A DNA stretch of 64,000 bases from Metellina segmentata (lineage: Eukaryota; Arthropoda; Arachnida; Araneae; Tetragnathidae): assembly GCA_947359465.1 (NCBI GenBank), contig OX375877.1:50304744-50368743 (forward strand). Reading direction: 5' to 3'. The number at the start of each line of letters is the position of its first letter. Position 1 is the first letter of the stretch. Below, one piece after another: positions 22,870 through 35,783 of the stretch. Under the pieces are notes generated by a model. It had not been told where the DNA came from and searched no databases. It was given only the letters and a program-made list of their open reading frames with translations. The position numbers were made by a program, and so were the translations under genes.

Positions 22870-23792
22870 CGGCTGTATTCACAAGTCCGAGTCAACTCGA
22901 GGATCAACGATAATCCCCGAGTTATCGAAAAAACCGTATTCCCAATGCCTGATCCGTAGTTTAAACTGCCGTTTCGGTGTTACATTTTGATCCTCCGAAA
23001 TCCGTAGAGTTAGATTTAAATCATGCGCAGTTCTATCTTTCTGCGAAGGAAACGAGCGAAAAAAATGGATGACACATTTTATTCTATGCTCAATTACAGA
23101 ATTCTTGCGACGACTGAACTGGATCTATCATCCCTGAGCACCTGTTGCATAACAGCTCATCTCCTCAGCATAATATTGCATAAATTGAAAATTTTTAAAC
23201 ATAATTTTATTGAAATTCAAAAGAACAATTAAAATAAAGGTAGCTGCAAAAACGTTTTGCGAAAAGAGAGATGGCGGCTCCTCCGTCCGCTAAGAGCGAA
23301 AGGTAGAATATGACCATGCCAGATGCAAATTCGTCGTAGAATAAAAATTATTCTGTTGATTTATTACGAATGAAAGAAAATTGACAGTGCAAGTTACTTT
23401 TCACACCACCAACACACACCCATACTGACAAGTACAAAGATAATCGGATTACATTATTTGTCAAGACATTGTGTACAGTTCTTTATTGCAAAATTAAGGT
23501 TTCCATAAAATACCAATTTGAAATTATATACCATTGCATTTCTTTTCCCAAACCCAAATTAAAATGCCGTATGCGTTCTATTTAATCAGAATTTGGAATC
23601 AATTCTACTGCGAAGAGTGCGTGCTTGATCAATATGAATGCATATTCCGGCGTCGTAACCAATATAAACAATATCACGTGATCGTGAGGAACGGTAGAAT
23701 ATGAGAATACCGTTCTTGATAATCCTCGAGTTAACTATTACCCGCGGATCAACTGATCCTCGAGTTAACTCGAGACTTGTGAACATGACTGT
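22870..23792. mobile_element. PIF/Harbinger-like TIR element
   Basis: The left end reads GGCTGTATTCACAAGTCCGA then GTCAACTCGAGGATCA. The right end, on the opposite strand, reads AGTCATGTTCACAAGTCTCG then AGTTAACTCGAGGATCA. These are imperfect inverted termini of about 40 bp with a GTTCACAAGT core like that of some PIF/Harbinger families. The flanking trinucleotides (TAA left, TTA right) are compatible with, but do not prove, a TWA target. The interior has no transposase; a 69-codon frame at 23023-23232 looks fortuitous. Confidence 0.55.
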
Positions 23793-25766
23793 TATCCTTC
23801 TAGCGGTCGAGCGTATGTGAGAGATACACTAGAATTGATTTTAGTTGTACATTTTAACCAGATTGCGCTACGAATACTTGCTCTTGGCTATTGCTCTCGC
23901 TCACTTAGAATTACTTTCAGTCACAATTTGAATTTTGAGGCGTTAATAGGTCTCTGCAGATCCGTCATTTGTATTTAACAGATGCGCGCGTATGTTAAGG
24001 TAAGTTTTTATTACATATGTTTTTTTTATTAGTTACAAGAAATCTTTATTATGTTGTTTATTACTTTATTATGTTACTTAAATGTAAATAATTCATTAGC
24101 TATATCGACAATTTCCTTCGTATAATTTTCACCTCATTAATGCAATTCTTTGTGTATTTTAAATTGTTTTAATGCCTTATATTTACACACACATTATTTC
24201 TATTATATATTAAATGAAAAATAATATAGAAATTTGAATAGCATTTCTTTAAGTAAATTGTATTGGTATTATTTAAAGCATAATTTCAATAAATACACCC
24301 TTTACATTTAAAATTTTAACACCCCTTACATTTAATTTTACATTTTAAAATAGCGTATCTAAGAAATACCGGCGATCTTTTACGTTGGTGTGGATGGCGC
24401 GACAACTGTAAGGTGTTAATAGTGCTTCCTTATTGGATTATTTGACCTTAAATACAACGACACACCCCAAGTTAAAATGGGTTAGTTTTGTGAGTTTTGA
24501 CAATCGATTTACTGTATCTTTTCGTGGTATTGACAATCATAAGGTTATGGAAATGTTGTATAAGGATCTTTATGTTATTTAACACATAAGAAAGGTATAG
24601 CGATGCCTTTAACTATTTTACGCAATATATTTACTGCTATCGAAACGATTTCGGGGGTCTTTTTAGGGCAACGAAAGTGCCGGACGGACTAACGTTAAAT
24701 TCTACTCAAAACGTAAGAATATAATCACTTAAACAAACTATGTAAGAATAATTTCCCCCTAAGAGAATAGTCATTTTTGTATTTGAAATTTTATTTATAT
24801 GGTATCGCTATCCAAGATTCTTCCTCCAACTCTTCCCCGCTAAAGAAAATTGCCTATAATCAACGTTGAATGAAGATTTATGGTGCCGCTCGAAAATTCC
24901 CTCCAGGGAACATTTCTTTCACCAAAATAAGGAAACTTGAGCTTGATGTCATGGTAGTTGGCGAGAAAAAGTGAAGTCCGGTGGAATTTATTTTTCTGAG
25001 CTTTTTAACCCTGTATATCCATTAACGTTAGTCTTATCGTGTTCCTTTTTTTCATCCCATTGGAAGCATTTTTTGTGCACATACCTACGACAGCCGAACC
25101 GGCTGATAAAATGTTGCTGTATATAAATAGACTTCTTTTATACGTTAAATGATGCGGTACATAGCAATGAAAGAGTTCCAATTACTGTCGAAGAAACTGT
25201 TAAATTATACTCTGGCTCATCAAATCTATTGAAATGAGACGTGACTACTTGTAGGAAGGTTTTATAAGTCTATAAAAAACGGTCAGTCATATTAGTTAGT
25301 AAAAGTTTAGAAACCTGAAAAATAAAAACAAATACAGATTAAAACTTGCTCGATGCATACTGACTTTACATTTAAATGTAGATTGTCGTGGTTTGGGCGT
25401 TTAATCTAACTGATGGCTGTGGCCAAGCAACCGTCAATTATGAATTCTTAATTCATTTCTTAGGATTTTTATTGTTAACGTGGTGTAATCGTATTCGAAA
25501 GAAGTCAGATGCGTTACGTCGGTATAAGTAAAAGAAATATGTAAAAATACTACCACGCCACCTGTATTTTGTCGGGGAAACTAATCCATTCTGCCCGCAA
25601 TAACAAAAGCCTCTCTCCATCCATCTTATATACACATCTTGTACGGGTCTTAGATATCTTTATCGATACTTTTAAAACTTTATTACCAATTTTACCAATA
25701 CCAGTTGAGTTGACCATCCCATCCATTACTTTTAGATTTCTTCATTCAGGTTTTTTTTACCACGTA
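23793..25766. other. No gene supported; splice-donor-like site at 24000
   Basis: A relatively GC-rich stretch ends ATGTTAAGGTAAGTTTTTAT near 24000, a strong donor-like context on the plus strand. No matching acceptor, start codon or coding frame was found. The remainder is AT-rich. Around 24630-24730, GGCAACGAAAGTGCCGGACG and CTCAAAACGTAAGAATATAA faintly resemble the 3' part of the Helitron-like element at 16499. Confidence 0.35.
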
Positions 25767-26396
25767 CATTATATGGACAAAAGTATTTGGAAACTGTAGA
25801 AATTCGGAGAAGGATCCATCTTAGTGTGGGGTTGTTTACCTAGTTAGGCTCGATCCATTGCTTTATGTACCTGGTATCATGAAAAACCATGTGTACCTCG
25901 ACGTTCAGGATAATTCGGCCTTGCCTACACTATGCCAATACTATGGCGATGTTGGTTGTATCTTCCAACAGGATTGAGCTTCATGTTATACAGCAAAACG
26001 TGTGCTGGACTGGTTTCCTGAAAATGACATGCATTTGCTTGACTGGCCTGTCCAGTGCCCCGATCTCAATCTCAAAAGTGATCGATCTCAATCTCTAAAG
26101 TGATCGATCTCAATCTCAAAAGTGATCGATTTCAATCGATCACTATTGGTACAAACTGGAACGACGAGAACGACAAGGCCACGCACGCCCATCTTCACAA
26201 CAATCTCTTCTCACAGCCTTGCAAGAGGCTTGGCGAACTATTCCTGCTCATACTTACAGAGAACTTGTGTAAAGTATGCATCGACGTGTTGTGGCTGTAA
26301 TGCAAGCTAAAGGAGGGCCTACCCGTTTCTAAATAGAAGAATAAAGCACTTTTTTCGAAAAACATGCTCTGTCCAAATACTTTTGTCCATATAGTG
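25767..26396 (+). mobile_element. Short Tc1-like derivative, copy 1
   Basis: 630 bp between the termini CATTATATGGACAAAAGTAT and its inverse (ATACTTTTGTCCATATAGTG), with TA at both ends. It keeps the C-terminal half of a Tc1 transposase (ILVWGCLP-like, VYLDVQDNSALPTLCQYYG, a second-Asp region, LDWFPEN, LAWPVQCPDLN) in broken frames, and lacks the DNA-binding domain and first Asp. A 22-bp unit (CTCAATCTCAAAAGTGATCG) is tandemly repeated at 26059-26145. Confidence 0.85.
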
Positions 26397-26872
26397 TATA
26401 TTATTAATAAGATTTTAAATTGAATTCCATAAAGTTTTATCCACTAAGATAAGATGGGGATACCCCACCTTTTAGTAATTTTTTTAAATGCGAATTTGCA
26501 TTTTTCTGATCAAAATTTTACCTTTATATTTAATTTTTATGTATATCACTTGGTTGTATTCGTTGTATTTCTATTTTTAATATTGGTATGGTTAGTATTT
26601 TCAAGTCTTTTAAATACATTTCTTAATTTCACTCTCTTCTGTTTGGTGCTGCTTATCCTCTTTTGGTTCTTGCGTAATAAAACCCAAATTAACCCACCGA
26701 CCTATATTCTGCTTAACAGAAGAAGCTACTCTTTTTCTGTTAAATAAGGCTCTTCAACGTAAAATATGATTTATGTGCTTCTGGCCACGGAATATAGTTA
26801 GATATTATCTACTCAAAGTGAATTGTTATTTTATTAATATCAGAGATTAAGTAACTGATACAGATTTTCATA
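26397..26872. other. No gene supported
   Basis: AT-rich. A small inverted repeat (AAGATGGGGATACCCCACCT) lies at 26451-26472. A hydrophobic 97-codon frame at 26454-26747 is T-rich low-complexity translation. Confidence 0.4.
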
Positions 26873-27446
26873 CCCACTATACGGACAAAAGTATTTGAAC
26901 ACTGCATGTTTTTCAGAAAAGGTTCTTTATTCTCCTATTTAAGAGCATTAACGGGTAGACCCCACCTTATGCTTGCGTTACAGCTGCAACGCATCGAGGC
27001 ATACTTTCCACAAGTTCTCTGTGAGTCTGGGCACGAATAGCTCGCCATGCATCTAACAAGGCTGTGAAAAAGAGATTGCTGTGAAGATGGGCGTGCGTGG
27101 TGGTGGCACAAGTCGCTCTAATTTATCCGACAAGTGCTCGATCGGATTGAGTTTGGGGCTCTAAACAGGCTGGTCAAGCAAATTCACCTCGTTTTCAGGA
27201 AACCCGTATAGCACACGTTTTGCAGTATAAGATGGAGCTGGATCCAGTTGGAAGAAACAACTATCAGCACACAGTAGTATTGCCATATTGTAGGAAATGC
27301 CGAATTATCCTGAAGATACACGTCAGCGTTCATGGTACCAGGTTCATACATTAATGGGCCGAGTCCTAAACAGGAAAACAACTCAACACTAAGATGGATC
27401 CCCCTCCGAATTTCTGCAGTGTCCAAATACTTTTGCCCATATAGTT
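26873..27446 (-). mobile_element. Short Tc1-like derivative, copy 2
   Basis: 574 bp with termini CCCACTATACGGACAAAAGT and, inverted, AACTATATGGGCAAAAGTAT. On the minus strand it encodes the same transposase segment as copy 1 (FSCLGLGPLMYEPGTMNA, DVYLQDNSAFPTIWQYY) with frame breaks. Again the N-terminal half is absent. It lies about 480 bp from copy 1 in inverted orientation. Confidence 0.85.
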
Positions 27447-28377
27447 TATTTTAAAGAATAACAAGCTAAGGAGGGAATAACTGCTTTTTTTGTTAAAAAA
27501 AGCAACTTCTTTTTTTGTTAGAATGCTGCTACGAAACAATAAGTAACTGTAATAAATCTTGAATTTCGTGAAGGATATTTTACCTCTACCCCAATTCAAT
27601 ATTGTTAAGATATCCAAGATATTTTAGGGTGTTGCTGCTTATTTTGAAGGGTAAATAAATCTTTCAAGTAACGGGATGTAGAAAACTGCATCACTTCTGT
27701 TTAAACAATTATTATTTTAAGCCAGAACCAAGCAACTTTCGCTTGCAAAAGAGATTGCATTTTAAATAGACTTTTCAATTTCCGATGTTATTATTTCACG
27801 ATGAAACATTTACGTGTGAGGAGTTTTCCATGGACCGTAAATGATGAGATGTAAAGTACATGCATGGATTCTGAATTTCTAAATTCCATGTGTAAGAGAA
27901 CAATGTAATTTTATGCGCAAATGCGTAAGATAGACAACAGTTTGAATCCAAAATGATTTATCCATCCCATGGTAAAAATAACATGATAAAAATAACTTCC
28001 CATGGTAAAAATAACTTTCAAAAACCGTGCTTGAAGAAGTGAAATAATTTTATTAATGTCTTTTATAGTGAAGTATTTCTATTCATATGGCAATTACTCT
28101 TCTTTCCTATGTTATTTTCTGTTGTTTTGGGGTTGAGGTTTTATAAAATGTACTTTTAGGAACCTATTAACCCCTTCTTACTTGTACTAGCTTGCATAAC
28201 CTTACACTTTCAAATTCACGCATAACCAAGTAATATCGATGTTTTGAGTGGGTAGAGCTTCACTGTTTACTGAATACTTTAGACGCAAATTGAAGATCTT
28301 ATCAAATTTTTCTATTTTTAAAGAGACGATTTTTCAAAAACAAGACACGATAAGATAAATTTACTAGCACTTATAAG
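27447..28377. other. No gene seen
   Basis: AT-rich. ATGGTAAAAATAAC recurs at about 27970-28017. Confidence 0.5.
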
Positions 28378-28822
28378 TATTGCTCAGTCAGTAGAGCGTC
28401 GGGCTCGCATCAGAAGGGTTGTGGGTCATGTCCTCGGTGGAGCCTGCAATTCTGATGATTGCGAGATCGGCGCTTCGACCTGGCTAAAGACCGTCGTGTT
28501 CACTAATGGTGACTGGGGCACGTTTAATAGGTCGTGGTCACAATGTCCCCCATGTTCCCATACCAAATCAATACCTCTGGGGGTACCTGATCAGGGGGTT
28601 ATCGGCCTCTGATTGGGATCTAAATTACTATATGTGTGAGTGAATGGATGTATGAAAGGGGCCTTCCTGTAAAACGGATGTGTCATGTATGTCGAGCAAA
28701 GTCGGACTGTCTCCCAATGGGGCTCAATAACATGGAAGGCGCACCCCCTCGCCTCTTGCCGTCTTCGACGGGCCTGGCACTCCTCTGGTCTGCCAGTGTA
28801 GGCATGAGAAACAACAACAATT
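28378..28822 (+). repeat. tRNA-derived SINE (family C)
   Basis: The head GCTCAGTCAGTAGAGCGTCG (A box) is followed by GGGTTGTGGGTCATGTCC (degenerate B box). A GC-richer body follows (GGGGTACCTGATCAGGGGGT, CTCCCAATGGGGCTCAATAA) and the 3' end is an ACAACAACAA tail. This differs from families A and B and from its AT-rich surroundings. Open frames on both strands here reflect SINE sequence, not genes. Confidence 0.7.
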
Positions 28823-29470
28823 TTTTTTATTGTTGTTTTAGAATAGAGATAATAATAAGAGACAACGAGAAAATCATGGCCACCCTGTTTCGTATTCCAA
28901 AGCTGTTTATAAGCATTAAAAATGAATGTATATTGAATGAATGTATTGTGTATATTTATTGAATGTATTTCATAGATTTTAAACAATCTCATCGTGACTA
29001 TAAATAGTAGAGAATTTAGTGTAAAACTGCTCACTCTTATTTCAATAATCATTTTGTAGGTGTGAATATGAGCTATTTAAAACTATTATTGAATATTGAT
29101 GTATTACTATTGGACAATTCCACACTTACGTAAACCAGAAGATCAAAAAATTAAAAAATAAGAAATAATAAGTATTATACATCAAAATAAAGGCAATAGT
29201 TCTGGCTATTTGAATCTATCAAGTAATAGTAATTTTATAACTCTGTAGGAATTCAGAACGCATTTAAAGTTGGATAGAAAAATATTTACTGAAGCACCTG
29301 GTTTAGTCATATCATATTTATTACAATATTTCTTATTAAGGAAAATATAATATATGAATATTTTAAATCTACAGTAATAATAGGATAGTATACTTTTAAA
29401 AAAGCTGATAAAAATTAATTTATTATTAATATTAAATTTTGGTACGGAGGAAATTTCTATAACCTGCATA

Positions 29471-30770
29471 TGATACGTCCGTTACACATTTTGGCGAAAA
29501 CATTTTCTGACAACATCAGAAACAGGTATAGACTTTCAATGTTATTGAAGTAAAGCAATCACAACAAGCATAATAATTTAAGATAAAAATATATTTTTTT
29601 AACATGTGGTTTTTTTTATTAGAAGGTGTAACAGACGTGTGATTGATATGTAACGGACGTATCACTACTGTGAAGTGAACACATCATTTGTATAACATGG
29701 ACAGCGGTTCTACAAATTAGAAAAAAAATTACTATATTGAAATTACCATTTAAGAATAAAAAATTATTAATGTATCCATTAGAATTAAAAATTTAAATGG
29801 AAAATATTTTTTAATCACTAAAAATACAATTTGTGCCTTCCTTTACAAAATTTATTTATATTTGTGTTGACATGTTGTTTCCTTTTCCCAATTCTAAATG
29901 CAGAAAATTTTGTTACTGTGCTCTAAACACTCAGAAAACAAATATCATCTTTGTATGTAAAGAAAAAATTTAAAGCAACATTAACAACTTGAACGAGCTA
30001 TTTAAAGGCATACGAACAATTCTAAACACTCACTCAATCATCAGTGTAATGGCTTATTCTAAAAATGTTATGAATGTTTCAGAAATTTCTAACAAATCTG
30101 GAACGTCTTTTAACTTTATAGATTGAAAATATTTTTCTCATTATAGCTAAGAAAAATGCAGCAGACCAATATAAATCTGCATCCAGTAATGACAGTTTAA
30201 CTTTCGGCTCATGGTTCAGTATAAAACTGATTACAGAAAAGGGGAACAAAAGACTGTTGGACAAGTAATTTCAGTCCATAGTCCAATCAGTGTGTAAAGT
30301 TTTAAAACAAAAACATGGGCAAAATAATTTTGGCCGGAAAATAATGATACTTCTGTTGCGAATATATTTGTGTTGACATGTTGTTTCCTTTTTCCAATTC
30401 TAAATGCAGAAAATTTTGTTACTGTGCTCTAGAATAGATAAAATATAGAATATATTATGGACAAAATTTATGAACCTACAATCAATAATTGATTTAGATT
30501 TACATTTGATATATTATTTAATCTGATCTGTACAATTTTTAACTTAAAGATGTTTTGTCGTTGTGTAGTACCACGAAAGTTTTAAAAATTTCATTAGATT
30601 ATGATGATTTTATTCTACCATTTGTTATGGAAATGTTCATTTATTTTTAACTTTCTTTTATTTAATCTAACAACTTATTGTATCATATTTTGTACGATGA
30701 ATAATCATAAATGAAGGCAAATATATCAGAAGGTGATACGTCCGTTACACTACATGATACGTCCGTTACA
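29471..30770. repeat. Recurrent 16-bp motif TGATACGTCCGTTACA
   Basis: Plus-orientation copies lie at about 29471, 30736 and 30755; an inverted copy (TGTAACGGACGTATCACT) lies near 29650, with a degenerate inverted copy just before it. GC-rich relative to its surroundings. The arrangement suggests terminal or subterminal sequences of an unrecognised element between about 29470 and 30770. Confidence 0.65.
29858..30432. repeat. ~70-bp direct repeat pair
   Basis: TTTGTGTTGACATGTTGTTT, then CCAATTCTAAATGCAGAAAA and TTTTGTTACTGTGCTCTA occur at about 29861-29927 and again at 30369-30431, almost identically. It lies inside the interval bounded by the TGATACGTCCGTTACA motifs. Confidence 0.85.
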
Positions 30771-30817
30771 GTTTCAAATCTTTATTGAAAATTAAAGTTG
30801 TCCGTAAATACATTACA

Positions 30818-31031
30818 ACTGGCTTACACTTCGAAGGATGGTCCTGGACAAACAGTCAAAATGTTCATGTGATACAAATCACTTTCTAGAATTGTGAAGG
30901 TCTGCGATTTTATGTCTCGCTTCAATTCCTATAACGATTTCATTTTTCGCTACCACCGAAGTGACGCTTCTGACAAATTCTATATGGCTCTAACCACAAC
31001 TGGAACATCCTTCGATAGAGTGCCTTACAGT
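30818..31031. repeat. Inverted repeat ~28 bp
   Basis: AACTGGCTTACACTTCGAAG at about 30818 and the inverted AACTGTAAGGCACTCTATCG ending near 31031 both continue into GAAGGATG. They may be the ends of a ~210-bp MITE; no clear target duplication was identified. Confidence 0.5.
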
Positions 31032-32865
31032 TAGTTTGAAGTATAAAGAAAAAAGTTGAGTGAATAAATTTTTGTTTTATTTTCAATGTTTGTTTTTTAA
31101 GGCAACTCACTTCACATTTGATATCCCATTTCTACGCAACCTCTATTGTCTGAGAGAAACAAATTCAAAATAGAAATGCATTGAATACATAGTATCTTTT
31201 TAGTGTGAACAATAGTTCTGAAGCATCCTAAAAACTAAACAGCAATTTAAAAAAGATAACTTGTACTTACCTGTGTAAATTTTGTTTTTAAAGTATCATG
31301 AATTCAGCGAATAACTAATCTCTGTTATGTTCTTTAATTATTCGCTCATTTGAAGTCGAAAACCTTGATCAATTAGTTAATTCTACCATTTTTTTCTCGT
31401 TTGTAAAGAAACAAATCTTTCTTAAAATCCTCGTTTGAATATATCTGAGAAGTAATAGAATATAATTCGTATTGTTTGGAGATAAACTTCTCATTCAGTA
31501 CGAGAAACAAAGAAAAGAGATTAAAGATGCTTTACCGTATGAAAATAACTAAAGATAATTGAGTTAGTTTTTTAAGATAAATGTTTTTCTAGAGTAATGA
31601 TGCCATTTTAAGGTTCAATTTATTTTGTTTATAAAATTCTACGCTAAGTTTTCCATTGTTTGCTTTCGGTTGTTGTTTTGATTGGTGTAGAAAATAAAAG
31701 CTGATTTCAGAGCTTTCTAAATCAACTTTTGAAGTTAAAAGGCTTGATATGTAGCTTGATAATTTTAGTGTTCTCGGAAACATGAAAATTAATTTTCCAT
31801 GTACAAGTCTAGATCAATAAATAGTCACTCAGAAATAAATGAAGATGACTTTTTTGTAATGTCGTTTCAAGAGGATGTTAAATTACTTGAAAAATAATAA
31901 TCTTAATGTGGAATAATGATGAAAACTAATTGAAATGGATGCATCTTATAGAGACGAACCTTTTGTTTTTGTCTCCTGCTTTCAACGTTAATCTGCATTT
32001 TCTAAAATCATTTTATTTCCTACTTTTTATGCTTTTGTTTCATGCTGTAATAAAAATATTCGAAAACAATTGTATTCTTTCAGCACATATATTTTAAAAG
32101 AGTACCCTATAATCAATATTCTTCAACATGATTTCGATTATTTTTGTACATAACAAAACAGTAATATTAACAATGCGATAATAACAGTAACAATAATATT
32201 GAAGATGTGTGAATTACCGTGAAACTTAATGGAGCAGGGATATTGGAAAAGTAATTTCAAAATTGCCGAATATCGTAATGTTTACTGAACGTCCATTTTT
32301 GAAGTTATGAAAAATGTTTTCTAAAAGAGAAATCAGAATTTCTGATCATTACTTAATTATTGCCCCACAAACATTAAAAAAAAGTACTAAAATGTCTTAT
32401 GCATTATACTCAGAAATGTTTCTTTTATTTCTTCACTAGTAAAACAAAACATTTTGCAAAGCTTGTTTTGATTTACTAAGATGAAAATAAAACATCGTTC
32501 CGAAATCTCTACAAAATGGCTACTATTGTAAGCAATGGGGCAGAACCTACAAATATGTTTAGTTTTATAGAAATTTTATTTTATGGTAGTCACAATTAGC
32601 AGGTAAATCATGATTATTTGAGTTGAAAATAAAAACAATTTGTAGAAAAATTAACATTGGAATATTAATTGTACTTACATAAAGATGTAAGGCTTATCTC
32701 TCACATTAGCACAAGATATTACTCCGACCAGCATATACATTAGACATACTACAATAACATACAAATATTATTAAAGTAGATCCAGAATACATACACATCT
32801 CTAATACTTGCATCAGGATATTTTTAATGAATTATTTCCTCTTACGAAGTTTCAAATTAATCCTC

Positions 32866-33162
32866 TAAACCGTAACATTGCAAGCTAAACCATTCTGATT
32901 TTATGTAATAGAGAACTCTTTTGACTCTTTTTCGAGGACTGTAAACAAGTGCAGTGTACATCATATCTCTGAAATGCGCATTAAGTGTTTTAAGTAATTT
33001 TTTTACCCTCACCACAATTTCAACTTGTCCTCTAAACCGTACCATTGCAGTTTTAAAAATTCTGCTTTCATTATTCAGAGATCTCAGATTTGCATTTGAA
33101 TACTGTGTGAATAAGTGCTGTGTAATGAATAAAATGTGCATCAAGGTTTTTTTACCCTCCAA
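32866..33162. repeat. Diverged tandem duplication, ~155-bp unit
   Basis: Both units start with CCTCTAAACCGTANCATTGCA and end with TTTTTTTACCCTC. Between these they share a CTGTGTGAATAAGTGCTGTG-like and a GTGCATCAAG-like segment. Confidence 0.7.
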
Positions 33163-33897
33163 ACTGCTTTTACAAGATTTCTCGTGAAGCAGAATTAGCC
33201 AATTTGCTATTAACGAGATATATGAGTATCAAAATTAAACTTGAATCTTAATGTAAGCTTTTATGTTGGATCAGAAAGCTGTAAGTTTGATCAGAAATTA
33301 TTAATTGACTGTCTGGAAGTTTTTTAATATTAGCATTCTTAACTTTCGTAAATGAAAAAATACTGAAATTTACTGTTTTTGTTTTAAATTCTAAAATTTA
33401 GATTTTAAAACAAAAAAATTATGAAAATAATGGAATACTTTATTTTATTCTTGGACGGGCTTTCTATTTGGCTGGTTAAATGTTATACAAACTCTTATCT
33501 ATTAATTAAAATGTATTCAAATAAAAAAGCTTGATAGGAATAAATATAAAAATAGATATTTTAATCTTAATGGAATCAATGAATCTTCTCTTTACCAGTT
33601 CGACCACGGACTCATGGAGTTCGTTTACGACACTTTGGGAACCATCAGGTTAAACCAGAGTAATAATAAAGTTCTGAAATTTACAATATATCGCATCTAT
33701 CGATCCATATTTTCGTGCATGCTCGAAATCACTACCCATTCCTTTGGCAATCAAATACCAATCAATGAGAAAAGTTTAACGCTAATCATTTTTGAATTGC
33801 GTTTATTTTGGTAAACGTTGTTTTTTAATGTCTTTAAAACCCAATCGAAAGCCCTTAAAGCAGGAGATTGAAACTTATTGAGCCGTAAGGCCACGTC

Positions 33898-33922
33898 ATT
33901 TACGTCATAGTGACGTCATCCA
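33898..33922. promoter_or_regulatory. CRE/ATF-like palindromes
   Basis: ACGTCATTTACGTCATAG is followed at once by TGACGTCATC: one full TGACGTCA site with two ACGTCA half-sites within 25 bp. The match to the CREB/ATF consensus is visible; whether any promoter or enhancer is present is unknown, as no transcript start is near. Confidence 0.3.
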
Positions 33923-34371
33923 AATGACTGGATTACCTGAGATTCAAGGATCAGCTGGTACTCATGCATTCGTAAAAGGCTGAAATGAAGTGAGTTAATC
34001 AGTGTGAGCTTTAAAAGCGTTTAAACCTCATATTTTTGGTTAATCTTCCGCTGAATAAAAACTTAGTCAGAAATCCAATTTCTAAGCTGCAAAACTGAAA
34101 TAAATATTTTTATTGTAATTTCATATCTATGTCTTCCTTATTTATATTTACCGTGCTTTTACGGAATTGTTTTTGCTGTTTTCAAATTCCTCAACACGTT
34201 TTGGGAGTACTTACTTAAACAATGTGTTTTTTGCCTAAAGAATGTGAGCTTATTAAAGCATCTTGGTTATTAACAATACGATTCCAAACGTATACCAGGC
34301 CGTGGTAACCCTGCTAACTATTTCGAGAAGGTAGAAAATGAAAATATAAAATTGAAATTAACCATGATTAA

Positions 34372-35084
34372 CCTTTTGACTACGCCTATAGACATAACTG
34401 GTGCGATTCTTTTAACTTTCGAGATACAACAGCTGTGCCTGCCGTAATCTAATTTTCTGTGTGCTTGGCGCAATTCTTATAACCCCAAATGCAGAATTAT
34501 TATCAGTGTTCTGCAACACAACTCCAAGCAATCGCAATTGTTATGCAGGCATTTTGTCCGAATTTTGGAAACTGCAGTAAAATCAAAAACAGACTTAAAA
34601 TACAACAATCGGCTATATATGTATTACATATTTAAAATGAAACACATCAAAATTAATTAACTTTTTTTATTTAAAACCAGAGCAAACTTTTAGAATTTGA
34701 AATTATGTCGATAACTTTTGAAGTTAGTTATTTTGTCATTGATTTAGAAGGTGTGTTACATATAATGGGTTTCTGGTAATTTGGGCGTTGTAAGGAAGTT
34801 GTTCTGTTGCTAGAAAGGGAAAAAAAGGTGTGGCAAGGAGCACGTTTTGCACTGCAGAACATCGTAACTTATGATTGAAAAAAAAATCGGCCCAATTTTT
34901 GATAAAATTAAGGAAAAATTTATCTGCTAAGACTTCGGTTGTTTTGCGACATACGTAGCAGTTATAAACACTTTTTTGCTCCCGCGCTTATAGCTTTCAA
35001 GGTACAACTGATGTACTGGCCGTAGTCTAAATTCTTTCTTGGCGCGATCACAATACAATTGCTGTACCAGCTATAGTCTAAAGG
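34372..35084. mobile_element. piggyBac-like non-autonomous element with TTAA sites
   Basis: The ends CCTTTTGACTACGCC and, inverted, CCTTTAGACTATAGC are flanked on both sides by TTAA (34368-34371, 35085-35088), the invariant piggyBac target. Subterminal repeats (GCCGTAATCTAATTTTCTGT, GCCGTAGTCTAAATTCTTTC and CTTGGCGCRAT) occur on both sides. No transposase is encoded in its 713 bp. Confidence 0.7.
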
Positions 35085-35139
35085 TTAACCCTCTGATGGA
35101 TCTGCTAACTAATCTTAACCTTATTCTTCATTAAAATAT

Positions 35140-35345
35140 TTCATAAGTAATGAGCAAAATAATATTTCCACGGAACTGAGCAAGAAAATATTTCCATAGA
35201 AATGAGCAAAAGAATATTTCTAAGGAAAAGAGCAAAATAAAATTTCTACGGGATTGTTTTCCATGTAAATAAGCCATAGAATATTTCCAAAAGATTTTAT
35301 TCTAAGAAAAGGAACAATTGAATAAATCTAAATTATTCCATTATT
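35140..35345. repeat. Degenerate short tandem repeat
   Basis: About five units on the theme AATATTTCCANGGAANTGAGCAAA. They resemble diverged edge copies of the array at 15065-16225. Confidence 0.65.
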
Positions 35346-35783
35346 TTTAAAAGAACAATGCATTAATTACAAAGGTTGAAAAATACATGTAGTTATTTAG
35401 TCATTAAATTTGGTGTGGGATAAAAACAACATTACATCACTCAGAAATTTCACTACGTCAGAGGATTAATATAGTAGGGGAGACCGTGGTGAGTTGGCAT
35501 AAGTGGTAAGTTGGCATTCACTTTGTATATTTTACCTTAATGATTTCAGAGCGGTGATATCGCCACAATTTAATTACTCATGTGTGTTACATCATCCACT
35601 CTAGCTTCAGTGTGATCAAAGCTTCCAGAGAGATAGAAATACGAATTTGTGTGCGTTTTTGCCGAGTAAGAGTTTTTTCTTTAATAGAAAGTTTTGGTGT
35701 TCTATGAAGCCTTAGAAATGTTGAGGTGTTTCAAATGGTTGTTGTTGGATAGAATGAGCAATAGCGATTGTATTCATTTACTA

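Larger units (their letters stand above)
28823..34371. other. AT-rich gene-poor stretch
   Basis: No coding region is supported; frames are short and low in complexity. Only small repeats (listed separately) and a CRE-like cluster at 33898 stand out. Confidence 0.5.

Noticed and set aside
28591..29052. 153-codon minus-strand frame
   Set aside because: Most of it is antisense translation of the tRNA-derived SINE at 28378-28822 and its tail.
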